Shown here piece after piece: positions 19,148-27,960 of a stretch of 64,000 nucleotides of DNA. Source of the DNA: Methylobacterium sp. Leaf123 (GTDB lineage: Bacteria; Pseudomonadota; Alphaproteobacteria; Rhizobiales; Beijerinckiaceae); NCBI RefSeq assembly GCF_001423405.1, contig NZ_LMNS01000038.1, positions 124,001-188,000 of the forward strand. Reading direction: 5' to 3'. The first letter of the stretch is position 1. Each line of letters opens with the position of its first letter. The notes under the pieces were generated by a model that saw nothing but the letters and a program-made list of their open reading frames with translations, was not told the origin of the DNA and ran no database searches. Made by a program: the position numbers and the translations under genes.

Positions 19148-19834
19148 ATGATGCAGCGGCACCGCCTTTCGATCTCTCATCCCGCCTCTCGCCCCGGCCG
19201 CCCCCTCGCGGCCCTTATGCTGGCCGCCGCGGCGGCCGCGGCGCTGCCCGGCCCGTCCGGGGGCGCCCTGGCGCAGGAGGGCATACAGGGCGCGGAGATC
19301 ATCCTCGCCCGGTCGAGCCGCCGCCAATCCAAGAGTTCGGCGCTGCCGCCGGGGATGCAGCAGGCGGTGCCGCTGGCGGTGTTCGGCGACTGGAACGTCT
19401 TCACCAACGGCGCCCAGGGCCGCGACAAGCTCTGCTACGTCATCGCCCAGCCGACGACCCGTAGCCCCAAGACGCTCGCGCGCGACACAGGCTACCTGTT
19501 CGTCACCTTCCCCAAGGGCGGCGCCCAGGGGGAGATCGCGGTAATGCTCGGCTTCAAGCCCAAGCCCGCCGCAGCGCAAGCCAAGCCCGGCGCGGCCGCC
19601 GCCCCGAGCGACCCCTACCTGACCGTCGGCAGCACCCGCTACGGCCTCGTGGCGAAGGACGAGAACGCCTGGATACAGAACCAGGCCGACGAGCCGCGCA
19701 TCGTCGCGGAGATGAGCCGGACCCAGACCGCGACGGTCCGCACGACCTCCCAACGCGGCAAGCCGACTCAGGACGAGTATGCGCTGGGCGGCTTCGCCGA
19801 CGCGCTCAAGCGCGCCCGCGAGGAGTGCAAGTAG
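19148..19834 (+). CDS. Invasion-associated locus B (IalB) family exported protein
   Basis: Exported protein of about 228 residues with an Arg-rich N-terminus and a signal segment (PLAALMLAAAAAAALPG...ALAQ). The mature part carries the IalB pattern: VFGDWNVFTNGAQGRDKLCYVIAQP, GYLFVTFPKGGAQGEIAVMLGF, then VGSTRYGLVAKDENAWI and a C-terminal Cys (AREECK). IalB proteins are periplasmic and common in alphaproteobacteria; in Bartonella one is linked to erythrocyte invasion, which is not implied here. A 20-residue Lys/Pro/Ala insert interrupts the domain. Confidence 0.85.
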   Translation: MMQRHRLSISHPASRPGRPLAALMLAAAAAAALPGPSGGALAQEGIQGAEIILARSSRRQSKSSALPPGMQQAVPLAVFGDWNVFTNGAQGRDKLCYVIAQPTTRSPKTLARDTGYLFVTFPKGGAQGEIAVMLGFKPKPAAAQAKPGAAAAPSDPYLTVGSTRYGLVAKDENAWIQNQADEPRIVAEMSRTQTATVRTTSQRGKPTQDEYALGGFADALKRAREECK

Positions 19835-19934
19835 GTCTTCGCCTCAGCAGGCCGCATCGCCGGCCTTCCGCGCAAGCAGGCTGAGCCGGGATCGCCGCGG
19901 TTTCGCAATCGACGACGCTTCTGAAGCAAACGCC

Positions 19935-19972
19935 CAAAAACAAGCCGGCGGCCCGAATCGGCGCCGCCGGCT
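19935..19972 (-). terminator. Intrinsic terminator on the minus strand
   Basis: Read on the minus strand, a 10-bp GC-rich stem (19963-19972 with 19943-19952) is followed by a T-rich run (TTGTTTTTG). It lies 26 bp past the stop of the small gene at 19999-20253 and faces the IalB-like gene. Confidence 0.75.
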
Positions 19973-19998
19973 GTTCTCATGCGGAATGTTGCGACGGA

Positions 19999-20253
19999 TC
20001 ACACCACCGCGCGCAGGCGCGGCTGGCGGCCTTTCTCGCGGGCCGCGCGGGCTGCTTGCTCCACGTTGCGGAACAGCGTGCCGTCGAGCCCATCGAAGCG
20101 GCGCTCGGACGAGAAGAAGCGGACACCGCCGCGCTCGGGCACGGCAATGCCGGCGGTGACGTCGCCGATCTCGATCACGCGGGCGGGGGTCGCGTCCGCG
20201 ACGGAGAGGTCGAGCGCGTCATCGTCGAGGTAAGCGGTCTGGACACGGGTCAT
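19999..20253 (-). CDS. Hypothetical protein, 84 aa
   Basis: Small soluble protein, with an acidic first half and a basic C-terminus (AAREKGRQPRLRAVV). The central segment VIEIGDVTAGIAVPERGGVRFFSSERRFDGLDGTLF looks like two or three beta strands (residues 26-61). A clean terminator follows on its own strand, which supports it being expressed. No family recognised. Confidence 0.55.
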   Translation of the reverse strand: MTRVQTAYLDDDALDLSVADATPARVIEIGDVTAGIAVPERGGVRFFSSERRFDGLDGTLFRNVEQAARAAREKGRQPRLRAVV

Positions 20254-20694
20254 GACGGGGTGAACTCCTGCGGCCTTCGTCGGCCGGTTATCGGCAAGGC
20301 GTTCGTGGGCGCTGCTCTAGCCCACGGATGTGACTGTCTGCCGACAACATCCCCACACCCGGCCACGCCATCCGCCGGGCAATCTCGAATTCTTCCAAAT
20401 AAAGACACCATTCACGGCCAGTCCTCCTCTCTCGCGAGGACCACGGCGCAAGTGCGTCGTGATGCATTAGCGTTTGATAACGCGGCGCAAGCTTGCCACT
20501 ACAAATCACCGCGGCGCGAAGTCGTTCGCACGTCCTAAAGATGAGGTGTCCCACCTCAACCGTCAACGGAATGTTCTTTCGAAGTTCAGCTTGACAGGGA
20601 AAGATCGCGCCGCGATTCGCGTGATCCGCGGCGCGTCTCGCCTGTCGGGGACGGGCTTACGCCGAACCTAGCAAAGCCCGGGCCGAAACCGGCC
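20254..20694. other. Intergenic region without a recognised gene
   Basis: A stretch of 441 bp with visibly lower GC than its surroundings. Short open frames cross it on both strands but none has coding character or a credible start. I see no tRNA, terminator or repeat in it. It must hold the promoter of the 84-aa gene. Confidence 0.5.
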
Positions 20695-21381
20695 TCAGGC
20701 CCCGGCGACGATGCGCCCGAGATCGGCATGCGCCGAGAACACCGCGTCGGCCCCGGCATCGAGGAGATCCCGTCCCGCCCGGTCGTGGCCCCAATGCCCG
20801 CCGCCGGTGAAGCCGACGACCCGCATGCCGGCCGCCCGCGCCGCCTGCACCCCCGGCACGCTGTCCTCGATCACGAGGCAGTGTTCCGGCGCGATGCCCA
20901 TCCGCTCCGCCGCGAACAGGAACAGGTCCGGGAACGGCTTTCCGCGCGCCACCTGTGCGGAGGAGAAGACGCGCCCCTCGAACAACGGCAGCAGCCCGGT
21001 GAGCCCGAGCGAGCGGCGCAGCCGCACCGGATCGCTGCTGGAGGCGACGCAGAACGGCAGAGGCAGGAGGCCGAGCGCGTCGGCGATCCCGGCCATGGCG
21101 GCCAGTTCCGCCTCGAAGGCGGCGAGCGTCTCCGCCTTCACCCGCTCGACGAAGCCGTCCGGGGCCGTGACCCCGTCCTCGCGGGCGACGCGCTCCATGA
21201 TCGAGGTCATGGAGGTTCCGGCAAACCGCTCCCGCACGCTGTCGAGGCTGATGGCGAGCCCGATCCCGTTGAGCCCACGCGTCAGGGTCGCGAGGCTGAT
21301 CGGCTCGCTGTCGATCAGCACGCCGTCGCAGTCGAAGATCACGAGGGCGAGGGGAGGCGAGGCGGGGAAGGCATCCGTCAT
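20695..21381 (-). CDS. HAD-superfamily hydrolase (beta-phosphoglucomutase/GPH-like)
   Basis: Cytoplasmic phosphatase-like protein of 228 residues. Motif I is [12 protein letters not shown] (Asp17, Asp19), motif II is the Ser in [11 protein letters not shown], motif III the Lys in [11 protein letters not shown], and motif IV is [17 protein letters not shown]. The alpha-helical cap lies between motifs I and II, so it is subclass I. The substrate is probably a small phosphorylated sugar or glycolate. It diverges from the carbamoyltransferase gene. Confidence 0.88.
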   Translation of the reverse strand: MTDAFPASPPLALVIFDCDGVLIDSEPISLATLTRGLNGIGLAISLDSVRERFAGTSMTSIMERVAREDGVTAPDGFVERVKAETLAAFEAELAAMAGIADALGLLPLPFCVASSSDPVRLRRSLGLTGLLPLFEGRVFSSAQVARGKPFPDLFLFAAERMGIAPEHCLVIEDSVPGVQAARAAGMRVVGFTGGGHWGHDRAGRDLLDAGADAVFSAHADLGRIVAGA

Positions 21382-21458
21382 CGGCGGCTCGTCTCGCACG
21401 GCAGTTAGAGCACCGCAACGCAGTTGTCGGGTCCTCGCCCGGCGTGTAGCCCGGCAGC

Positions 21459-23228
21459 ATGCGCACCTATCTCGGCCTCGCGACGACCTTCCACGATCCG
21501 GCGCTCGCCCTCGTCGGGCCGGACGGGACCGTGCTGTTCGCCGAGGCCGCCGAGCGCTACCTGCAATACAAGCGCGCCCCGAATTGCGAGCCCGATCCCG
21601 GCACCCGCATGGCGGGCCTGCTGAAGCGTCACGTGCCCGAGGGGACGGATCTCGTCATCGCCACCTCCTGGGGCGAGCAGTTCTCGGAGTTTCTCCAGGG
21701 GCAGGCGGCGTCGGGCGCCTTCGAGCTGCCGGCCTTGGCCGCGCACCCCTCCACCCTCAACCGCTCCTTCGTGCCGGAGCGGGCCGAGCGCGTCTTCATC
21801 GCCGACCTCCACGCCATGCAGGCGCGGGCCGGCAACGGCACGGTGTTGGCGCTCGACAACGAAACCCGCGGACTCAGCGGCAAGCCGCGGGCGACCATTG
21901 CCGGGCGGCGGCGCTACGCCCACCATTTGGCGCACGCCGCCTACGCCCTGTGGAGCAGCCCGTTCGAGGAGGCGACCGCGCTCATTGTCGACGGCATGGG
22001 CGAGACCGGCGCCGCGGCGATCTACCGCCTGACGAACGGGCGCATCGAGGAGGTGCGGCGTCACCGCGGGCGCGGCTCGGTCGGCTTCCTCTACGGGCTC
22101 GTCACGGATCTCGCCGGCTTCGACCAGATCAAGGGCGAGGAATGGAAGATCATGGGGCTCGCGCCCTATGGCCGGACCGACCCCGACCTGATGGCGCTGC
22201 TGCGCCGCCTGTTCTCGGTCGAAGAGGGCCGCCTGAAATTCGCCGACGAGGCCACCGTGCAGGCGGTGGCCGCCGAGATCCTGTCGCGGCGCCCGAAGGA
22301 CGTCGGCGAGCAGGGCTGGGCCGACCTCGCCCGCTGCGGCCAGGACATTTTTTCGGAGCTGATGGACGTGCTGGTGGCCGAGGCTTGGCGGCTGGCGCCC
22401 GGCGAAAACCTCGTCATCGCCGGCGGCTGCGGGCTCAACTCCTCTTACAACGGGCGCGTGCTCGGGCGCTCGGGCTTCCGACATCTGCACGTGCCCTCGG
22501 CCCCGGCGGATGATGGTAACGCCATCGGCGCCGCGTGGCTGGCACTCGCCGAAGACGATCCCGACTGGAAGGGGCCGGCGCGCGCGACGCGCCCGCTCAC
22601 GCCCTATCTCGGCTCGCTCGTTTCCACCGAGCCGCTGGAGCGGATGGCCGAGTGGGAGCCCCGTGCCCGCCGCCTCGGCCACGAGGGCGTGACGCGGGAG
22701 GCGGCGAAGATTCTGGCCGAGGGCGGGCTCGTCGGCTGGGTCCAGGGCCGGGCGGAGTTCGGCCCGCGTTCGCTCGGCAACCGCTCGATCCTCGCCGACC
22801 CGCGCCCGGCCCACGCCAAGGCGTCGCTCAACGCCAAGGTGAAGTACCGCGAGGCGTTCCGCCCCTTCGCGCCCTCGATCCTGGCCGAGGCCGGGCCGGA
22901 CTGGTTCGAGGATTATGCCGACAGCCCCTACATGGAGCGCACGCTCGTGTGGCGCGAGGCGGTGCGGGATCAGGTGCCGGCGGTGGTCCATGCCGACGGC
23001 ACCGGCCGGCTCCAGAGCGTGACGCGCGAGCGCAACCCGGCCTATGCGGCTCTGATCGAAGCGTTTGCTGATCTCACCGGCGTGCCGATCCTGCTCAACA
23101 CGAGCTTCAACGTGATGGGCAAGCCGATCCTCCACACGGCGGAGGATGCGATCCTGATGTTCTATACCACCGGCCTCGATGCCATCGTGGTCGAGGACTG
23201 GATCCTGACGAAAAAGGCGCCCGCCTGA
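21459..23228 (+). CDS. Carbamoyltransferase, NodU/CmcH family
   Basis: Cytoplasmic enzyme of 589 residues that transfers a carbamoyl group from carbamoyl phosphate, through carbamoyl-adenylate, to a hydroxyl of a sugar or natural product. The N-terminal Kae1-like part has the metal-binding pattern [12 protein letters not shown] and IVDGMGETG, and [13 protein letters not shown]. The C-terminal part begins near residue 425 with [20 protein letters not shown] and includes [13 protein letters not shown] and [13 protein letters not shown], typical of the family. Neighbours do not reveal the acceptor: the HAD hydrolase is divergent and no glycosyltransferase or polyketide gene lies close. Confidence 0.92.
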   Translation: MRTYLGLATTFHDPALALVGPDGTVLFAEAAERYLQYKRAPNCEPDPGTRMAGLLKRHVPEGTDLVIATSWGEQFSEFLQGQAASGAFELPALAAHPSTLNRSFVPERAERVFIADLHAMQARAGNGTVLALDNETRGLSGKPRATIAGRRRYAHHLAHAAYALWSSPFEEATALIVDGMGETGAAAIYRLTNGRIEEVRRHRGRGSVGFLYGLVTDLAGFDQIKGEEWKIMGLAPYGRTDPDLMALLRRLFSVEEGRLKFADEATVQAVAAEILSRRPKDVGEQGWADLARCGQDIFSELMDVLVAEAWRLAPGENLVIAGGCGLNSSYNGRVLGRSGFRHLHVPSAPADDGNAIGAAWLALAEDDPDWKGPARATRPLTPYLGSLVSTEPLERMAEWEPRARRLGHEGVTREAAKILAEGGLVGWVQGRAEFGPRSLGNRSILADPRPAHAKASLNAKVKYREAFRPFAPSILAEAGPDWFEDYADSPYMERTLVWREAVRDQVPAVVHADGTGRLQSVTRERNPAYAALIEAFADLTGVPILLNTSFNVMGKPILHTAEDAILMFYTTGLDAIVVEDWILTKKAPA

Positions 23229-23270
23229 AGCGGACGCCCTTTATCCTTACGCATGATGCAGTCGCGAGAA

Positions 23271-23633
23271 TTACTCGCAGACCTCGACCCGGCGGTAGGT
23301 GAACTCGACCTCGTCGAGCCACACCTTGCGGCGCTCGTAATGGCAGATCGGGCCCCGGCGCGGCGGCGGCGCCATGTAGACCGGCTCCTCCTCGACATAG
23401 ACCCGGCGCGCGGGCGGCGGGGACGGAGGCGCGGCCCCGTTGAGGAGCGCGCCGACGGCGAGGCCGCCGATGACGCCGGCCGCGGCGCCACCGATCAGGG
23501 CCCCGTTGCGGCCGTCGCGAGCGGAGGCCGGAGCGGCGGAGAGAACCGCAGCGCCGAGAAGCGCGGCGCAGATGCCCTTGCGGGCGAGAACGGAGAGGGA
23601 CAGGGCGGGCACGCGAACCGATCCTTTGGACAA
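23271..23633 (-). CDS. Exported glycine-zipper-like small protein
   Basis: Exported protein of 120 residues. It has a signal segment (ICAALLGAAVLSAAPASA), then a Gly/Ala-rich hydrophobic run (GALIGGAAAGVIGGLAVGALL) like a glycine zipper, a Pro-rich linker (APPSPPPARRVYVEEEPVYMAPPP), and a Tyr/Val-rich C-terminus with two Cys (ICHYERRKVW and VEVCE). It probably sits in the periplasm or outer-membrane layer. The function is unknown. Confidence 0.7.
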   Translation of the reverse strand: MSKGSVRVPALSLSVLARKGICAALLGAAVLSAAPASARDGRNGALIGGAAAGVIGGLAVGALLNGAAPPSPPPARRVYVEEEPVYMAPPPRRGPICHYERRKVWLDEVEFTYRRVEVCE

Positions 23634-23713
23634 CCGGATTATTCAGGCACGTGAGCCCGAATTAATCCGGCCAAGCTTAAGGATTGGCGAACGCGCCGTT
23701 GCTGGTGGTTCAG

Positions 23714-23792
23714 AGTGCCTCGCAAAACGCCCGATCACCGATCGAGTCCCCTCTGGGCATGCCGGCGCAGCGGGCGTTTTGTGAGAAACACT
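23714..23792. repeat. Dispersed hairpin repeat, family R1, copy 2
   Basis: The unit starts AGTGCCTCGCAAAACGCCCG and ends CGTTTTGTGAGAAACACT; the outer arms are inverted copies of each other. It is nearly identical to 3722-3799. As in copy 1, the right end touches the stop codon of a minus-strand gene (here the haloacid dehalogenase). Confidence 0.75.
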
Positions 23793-24466
23793 CAGATCAC
23801 CTCGTCGAGGCTCTTCACGACCGCGCGAGGCGGCTGGTCGGGGTACTCGTCGGGCTGTCCCTTCCGGTTCACCCACACCGCGTCCAAGCCGAAGGCGGTG
23901 GCCCCCGCGATGTCCCAGCGGTTCGAAGAGAAGAACGCCACGCGGTTCCGGTCGGTGGCGAGCTGATCCAGAACCATCTGGTAGGCGGCCGGCGCCGTCT
24001 TGAAGGTCCGGATGAGATCGACCGAGAGCACCGCGTCGAGCCGCTCGCCCAGGCCGGACGAGGCCACCGCGCGCTCCAACATCGCCGCGTCGCCGTTGGA
24101 GAACAGCGCGGTCTTCACGCCGCCCTCGCGCAGCCGCTCCAGAACGCCGGGCACCTCGGCATAGGCGTCGAGGTCGCGATAGGCATCGAGGAGCTTTTCG
24201 CGAAAATTCCGGTCGATCTCGGGGTGCTTCGCCAAGGCGAAATCGAGAGCACGCTGGGTCAAATCCCAGAAAGCGACGTAGCGGCCCATCAGGCCGTGCA
24301 CCCAGGAATATTCGAGCTGCTTGGTGCGCCAGACCTCAGAGAGGCTGTCCGCCTGAGGCCCGAGCGCACCGGCATGGCGCGCGACCGCCGAATGCACGTC
24401 GAACAGCGTGCCGTAGGCGTCAAAAACGGCGTAGCTTTCGCCGGGGCGGAGATGAGGATGAGCCAT
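23792..24466 (-). CDS. Haloacid dehalogenase, type II (HAD superfamily)
   Basis: Cytoplasmic HAD enzyme of 224 residues. The nucleophile is Asp16 in VFDAYGTLFDV, which has the Ala-Tyr spacing of L-2-haloacid dehalogenases rather than the DxD of phosphatases. Further blocks are LFSNGDAAML, TFKTAPAAYQMVL (motif III Lys) and FFSSNRWDIAGATAFGLDAVWVNR (motif IV). These enzymes turn L-2-haloacids into D-2-hydroxyacids. The natural substrate here may differ. It ends against repeat R1. Confidence 0.9.
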   Translation of the reverse strand: MAHPHLRPGESYAVFDAYGTLFDVHSAVARHAGALGPQADSLSEVWRTKQLEYSWVHGLMGRYVAFWDLTQRALDFALAKHPEIDRNFREKLLDAYRDLDAYAEVPGVLERLREGGVKTALFSNGDAAMLERAVASSGLGERLDAVLSVDLIRTFKTAPAAYQMVLDQLATDRNRVAFFSSNRWDIAGATAFGLDAVWVNRKGQPDEYPDQPPRAVVKSLDEVI

Positions 24467-24503
24467 ACCGGGTGAGATGAGGCGCGGGCCCGATCCGGAA
24501 AGC

Positions 24504-26033
24504 CTACCTGCGGCGCAATCGCACGCCGAACGCGCCCATCACGGCAAGCAGCGTGCCGGCGTAAGCGAGCGCCCCGGCCAAGCCGAGGAGGGCGAGCACC
24601 GCGATCTCGCGCAAATGCGGCAGGGCGGGCACGATCCGCTCGGCGAAGGGCAGGCCGTAGACGGCGAGCACCGCCAGCACCGCACTCGCCACGATGACCG
24701 CGGCGACGGTGACGCCGAGCACCCGCCCCGGCGCGGTCCAGCCGCGGCGCAGCGCCAGCCCGTAGAGCAGAGCGAGGTTGATCCACTGGGCGATGGCGGT
24801 GGCGAGCGCGAGGCCCGCGACACCGTAGGGGCCGGTCAGCACGAGCTTCAGCGCGACGTTGACGGCGATCGCCGTGAGCGAGGCGTAGAGCGGCGTCGTC
24901 GTGTCCTGCCGGGCGTTGAAGCTCGCCACGGCCGAGCGCACCATCACCACGGCGGGCAGGGCCAGCCCGTAGGCCGCGAGCACGGAGGCGGCGCGGGCGG
25001 CATCCTCGGCGGTGAAGGCGCCGCGCTGGAACAGGGCCGCCATGATCAGCCCCGGCAGCGTCAGGAAGGCGATGGTGAAGGGGGCCGAGAGCGCCAGCGA
25101 GAAGCCCGCGGCCCGGTTCTGCGCCGCATGCGCGCCGGCCACGTCGCCCGCGGCGATGCGCCGGCTCATCTCGGGCAGGAGCACCGTGCCGGCGGCGATG
25201 GCGATGACGCCGAAGGGCAGTTGGTAGAGCCGGTCGGCGTAGTACAGCGCCGAGACCGCACCGGTCGGCAGGAAACTCGCGATGATGGTGTCGGCAAAGG
25301 TCGCGATCTGGAAGCCGGCCGAACCGATCACGGCGGGCCCCAGGATCTTGAAGAAGCGGATCATGTCGGGATCGCGCAGGGTCGGTTTGGTCAGCCGCGG
25401 CGCGTAAGCGCGTCGGCGCGCATCCCACCACACAAGCGCGAATTGCAGCACGCCCGAGACCGAGACGCCCCAGGCCGCGGCATAGGCCGCGTTCGGGAAC
25501 AGGAAGGCCAGGGCGAGTGCCATCAGCATCGAAAGGTTGAGCAGCACCGGCGCGCCGGCCGCGGCGGCAAAGCGCCGATGCGCGTTGAGGATGCCGGAAA
25601 ACAGCGTCACCAGCGTCATGAACAGCAGGTAGGGGAAGGTGATCCGCGTGAGGCTCACGGCCAGGGCGAACCGCTCCCCATCCTCCGAGAAGCCCGGCGC
25701 CAGCGCCCGCACGATCCAGGGCATCGCCGGAAGCGCGAGGGCGAGCAGCACCACCTGCACGATCAGCATCAGGGTGAAGACGCGGTCGGCGAAGCGCGCG
25801 GCCACACCCTCGGCACCCGCCTGCTCCAGATGGGTGTAGGCCGGCACGAAAGCGGTGTTGAACGCCCCCTCGCCGAAGATCGCACGGAAGTGGTTCGGCA
25901 GGCGGAAGGCGACGACGAAGGCATCGGCCATCGGCCCGGCCCCCATCACGGCGGCCGTGACCACGTCGCGGGCAAAGCCCGTGACCCGCGAGACCAGCGT
26001 CCAGCCGCCGACGGAGAGGATCGAGCGGATCAT
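24504..26033 (-). CDS. murJ: Lipid II flippase MurJ
   Basis: Inner-membrane protein of 509 residues with about fourteen hydrophobic segments, of the MATE/MOP superfamily. It moves lipid II across the membrane for peptidoglycan synthesis. Family blocks include VSRVTGFARDVVTAAVMGAG near the N-terminus, ALPNHFRAIFGEGAFNTAFVP-like residues 44-64, and LLPEMSRRIAAGD. The positively charged residues at the start of helix 1 and in the loops fit the family. It is followed by the haloacid dehalogenase gene, 37 bp away. Confidence 0.95.
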   Translation of the reverse strand: MIRSILSVGGWTLVSRVTGFARDVVTAAVMGAGPMADAFVVAFRLPNHFRAIFGEGAFNTAFVPAYTHLEQAGAEGVAARFADRVFTLMLIVQVVLLALALPAMPWIVRALAPGFSEDGERFALAVSLTRITFPYLLFMTLVTLFSGILNAHRRFAAAAGAPVLLNLSMLMALALAFLFPNAAYAAAWGVSVSGVLQFALVWWDARRRAYAPRLTKPTLRDPDMIRFFKILGPAVIGSAGFQIATFADTIIASFLPTGAVSALYYADRLYQLPFGVIAIAAGTVLLPEMSRRIAAGDVAGAHAAQNRAAGFSLALSAPFTIAFLTLPGLIMAALFQRGAFTAEDAARAASVLAAYGLALPAVVMVRSAVASFNARQDTTTPLYASLTAIAVNVALKLVLTGPYGVAGLALATAIAQWINLALLYGLALRRGWTAPGRVLGVTVAAVIVASAVLAVLAVYGLPFAERIVPALPHLREIAVLALLGLAGALAYAGTLLAVMGAFGVRLRRR

Positions 26034-26076
26034 GTTTTGGCAGACGATCCCGTGCGAACGGCCGATCCCATTCAGG

Positions 26077-26183
26077 CCCTCATCCCGAGGTGCCGCGAAG
26101 CAGCCTCGAAGGATCTTCCAGGGATCGCGCGGGATCTGGAAGATCCTTCGAGGCCCGCTGACGCGGGCACCTCAGGATGAGGG
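26077..26183. repeat. Dispersed palindromic repeat, family R3, copy 1
   Basis: CCCTCATCCCGAGGTGCC on the left and GGCACCTCAGGATGAGGG on the right form the outer arms. Inside is a long near-perfect hairpin (TCGAAGGATCTTCCAG near 26108 and its inverted copy ending near 26154). A diverged copy lies at 52336-52447. It sits just upstream of murJ and past the end of the next minus-strand gene. Confidence 0.75.
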
Positions 26184-26283
26184 CGCGGGTGGGATCGCCT
26201 TGCCTTGGCAGTAAGCCTCCGGGGCTAGGCGCGACAAGGACCGTTGAGTCACGGCGACGCCGAAAAGCTGCCGGCCGATCGGC

Positions 26284-26865
26284 TCAGGGCTCAAGGCCGA
26301 GCTGCCGCCGGAACTCCTCCAAAGGCACAGGTGGAGGCGACTCACGCGGTTCCTCGATCACGCTGGCCGCTGGCGGCTGCCATGAGCCATTCGCTTCCAC
26401 GACCCATCGTCCCTTTCGCGAACTCGCAATCAGTCGGGAGCCGTCGGTGCCTTCGAAGACGACGCTCCAAATCGGACGATCCGACTTCCACAGGGAGCTG
26501 GCGGAGTCGTACATCGACGCGTTCGGGCCGGCATTGAGCACCAATTCGGGGATGATGGCCTCACTGGTCAACCGAGCGATCATCGTCATGCAGAGCCCTT
26601 CTCGGCAATCGTCCTCGACCCGCAGGAAGATCGTATCGCCCTCCCGCCATGAATCACCGAGGATCTTGGTGTTGGCCAGCGCCGCTTCCGCATCCCCTGG
26701 CCGTTCGACGCGAAGCATCGACGCCACCCGTTCCCTCAGGATCGCCGGGAGCGGAGTATCGATGGGAACGCGTGCCGACGCTGCATGAACGGCGCTTATG
26801 GCGGCGAAGCTCAGAATCGCGGTCGCGAAAGCCCCATAGCGCCACCTCATCCGAACTCTAGGCAC
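26284..26865 (-). CDS. Hypothetical exported protein, 193 aa
   Basis: The N-terminus is a basic stretch (RMRWRYG) followed by a hydrophobic segment (FATAILSFAAISAVHAAS) that looks like a cleaved signal peptide. The mature part has a Cys pair (DDCREGLC, residues about 87-94) that could form a disulfide, several beta-type stretches, and a Pro/Glu-rich C-terminus. GC content is somewhat lower than in its neighbours. Start could be ATG 26865 or the in-frame ATG 26850. No family recognised. Confidence 0.6.
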   Translation of the reverse strand: MPRVRMRWRYGAFATAILSFAAISAVHAASARVPIDTPLPAILRERVASMLRVERPGDAEAALANTKILGDSWREGDTIFLRVEDDCREGLCMTMIARLTSEAIIPELVLNAGPNASMYDSASSLWKSDRPIWSVVFEGTDGSRLIASSRKGRWVVEANGSWQPPAASVIEEPRESPPPVPLEEFRRQLGLEP

Positions 26866-27065
26866 GACGGAGACTCCTACAATGCTAGGCTACACCGAAT
26901 CTCGACTGTATACAGCGGCTTGACGCATTTCAGCGAGACTGACGTCGCCTATCCGGGAGCACCGCCGGGCGCACGGCGCGTGAGTGTCTCACCCGTCGGA
27001 TGCAGCCAAGGCGGACGACGCCCCATACGATCGCTTCGACCCCACAACCTTTCATCTCCGTCTTG

Positions 27066-27917
27066 ATGAACCGCCCGAACGATCCCGCCCCCACCCTCCG
27101 TGCAATCTCCGAGAGCATGTCCCACCAAGCGGTGGCATAGGTCGATGCGCGGCTCGACGCAATCCGGGCCGAGCACGGGGTTGCACTGCCACTCGCCATC
27201 GAAAGCGGAAGCCGCGCCTGGGGCTACCCGTCGCTCGACAGCGATTACGATTGCCGCTTCGTCTTCGTGCGCCCGCTCGACGCCTACCTGACGCCTTGGC
27301 CGCTGCGCGACGTGATCGAGACACCGATCGAGGGTGACCTCAACGTGAACGGGTGGGATCTCGGCAAGGCCCTGACGCTGCTCCTCAAGGGCAACGCCGT
27401 CATCCTCGAGTGGCTGACCTCGCCCATCGTCTACCGGGGCGATGCGGCGTTTCGCGACGATTTCCTCCGGCTCGCCGCCGCGGTCGCGTCCCGTGCGGCG
27501 ATCGGGCGGCACTATCTGCGCCTCGGCGAGCGGCAGAAGATTTTGGCCTTCTCGGAGGGCGAGGACGTTTCGCAGAAGAAGATTTTCTACATTCTGCGGC
27601 CCGCGGCGGCCCTGCGCTGGCTGCGCCTGCATCCAGAGGCGGCAGTCGCGCCGATGAACTTCTCGCAACTCATGGCAGCGTGCGCGCCACCGGCCGCGGT
27701 GCAAGCGATCTGCGACGACCTGCTGGCGCGCAAGGCGGTGACACGAGAATTCGGGCGGGCGCCGCTTCCGCCCGAACTGGCCGCTTTCGTGGAGGGTGAA
27801 TTCGCCTGGGGCAACGAGACCTTCGACACCGCGGCAGTGCGCATCACGCCGGAGGCGCAAGATGCAGCGGAAAACTTCTTCCGACGCTGGGTGCGCCGGC
27901 TCGACCCGGCGCATTGA
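27066..27917 (+). pseudogene. RlaP/YcgL-type nucleotidyltransferase interrupted by an in-frame TAG
   Basis: From ATG 27066 the frame runs 24 codons to a TAG at 27138-27140, then continues open to 27917 with clear family sequence. Immediately after the stop comes VDARLDAIRAEHG, then the nucleotidyltransferase core ESGSRAWGYPSLDSDYDCRF, then NVNGWDLGKALTLLLKGN and later FYILRPAAALRWL and PMNFSQLM. No ATG, GTG or TTG in frame lies between the TAG and the core motif, so a shorter functional start is unlikely; the first GTG at 27267 deletes the catalytic motif. The amber codon would be one base from GAG or CAG. It is either a decayed gene, a sequence error, or readthrough. Product is a predicted predicted-nucleotidyltransferase of unknown substrate. 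Confidence 0.75.
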
Positions 27918-27960
27918 AGCGGGGCGGGCGGCGCGAACGCCGCCCGAGACGAGAGGCGAA

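Noticed and set aside
20288-20566. A 92-codon minus-strand frame in the gap before the HAD hydrolase
   Set aside because: No ribosome-binding site, no domain, and lower-GC composition with random-looking codon use.
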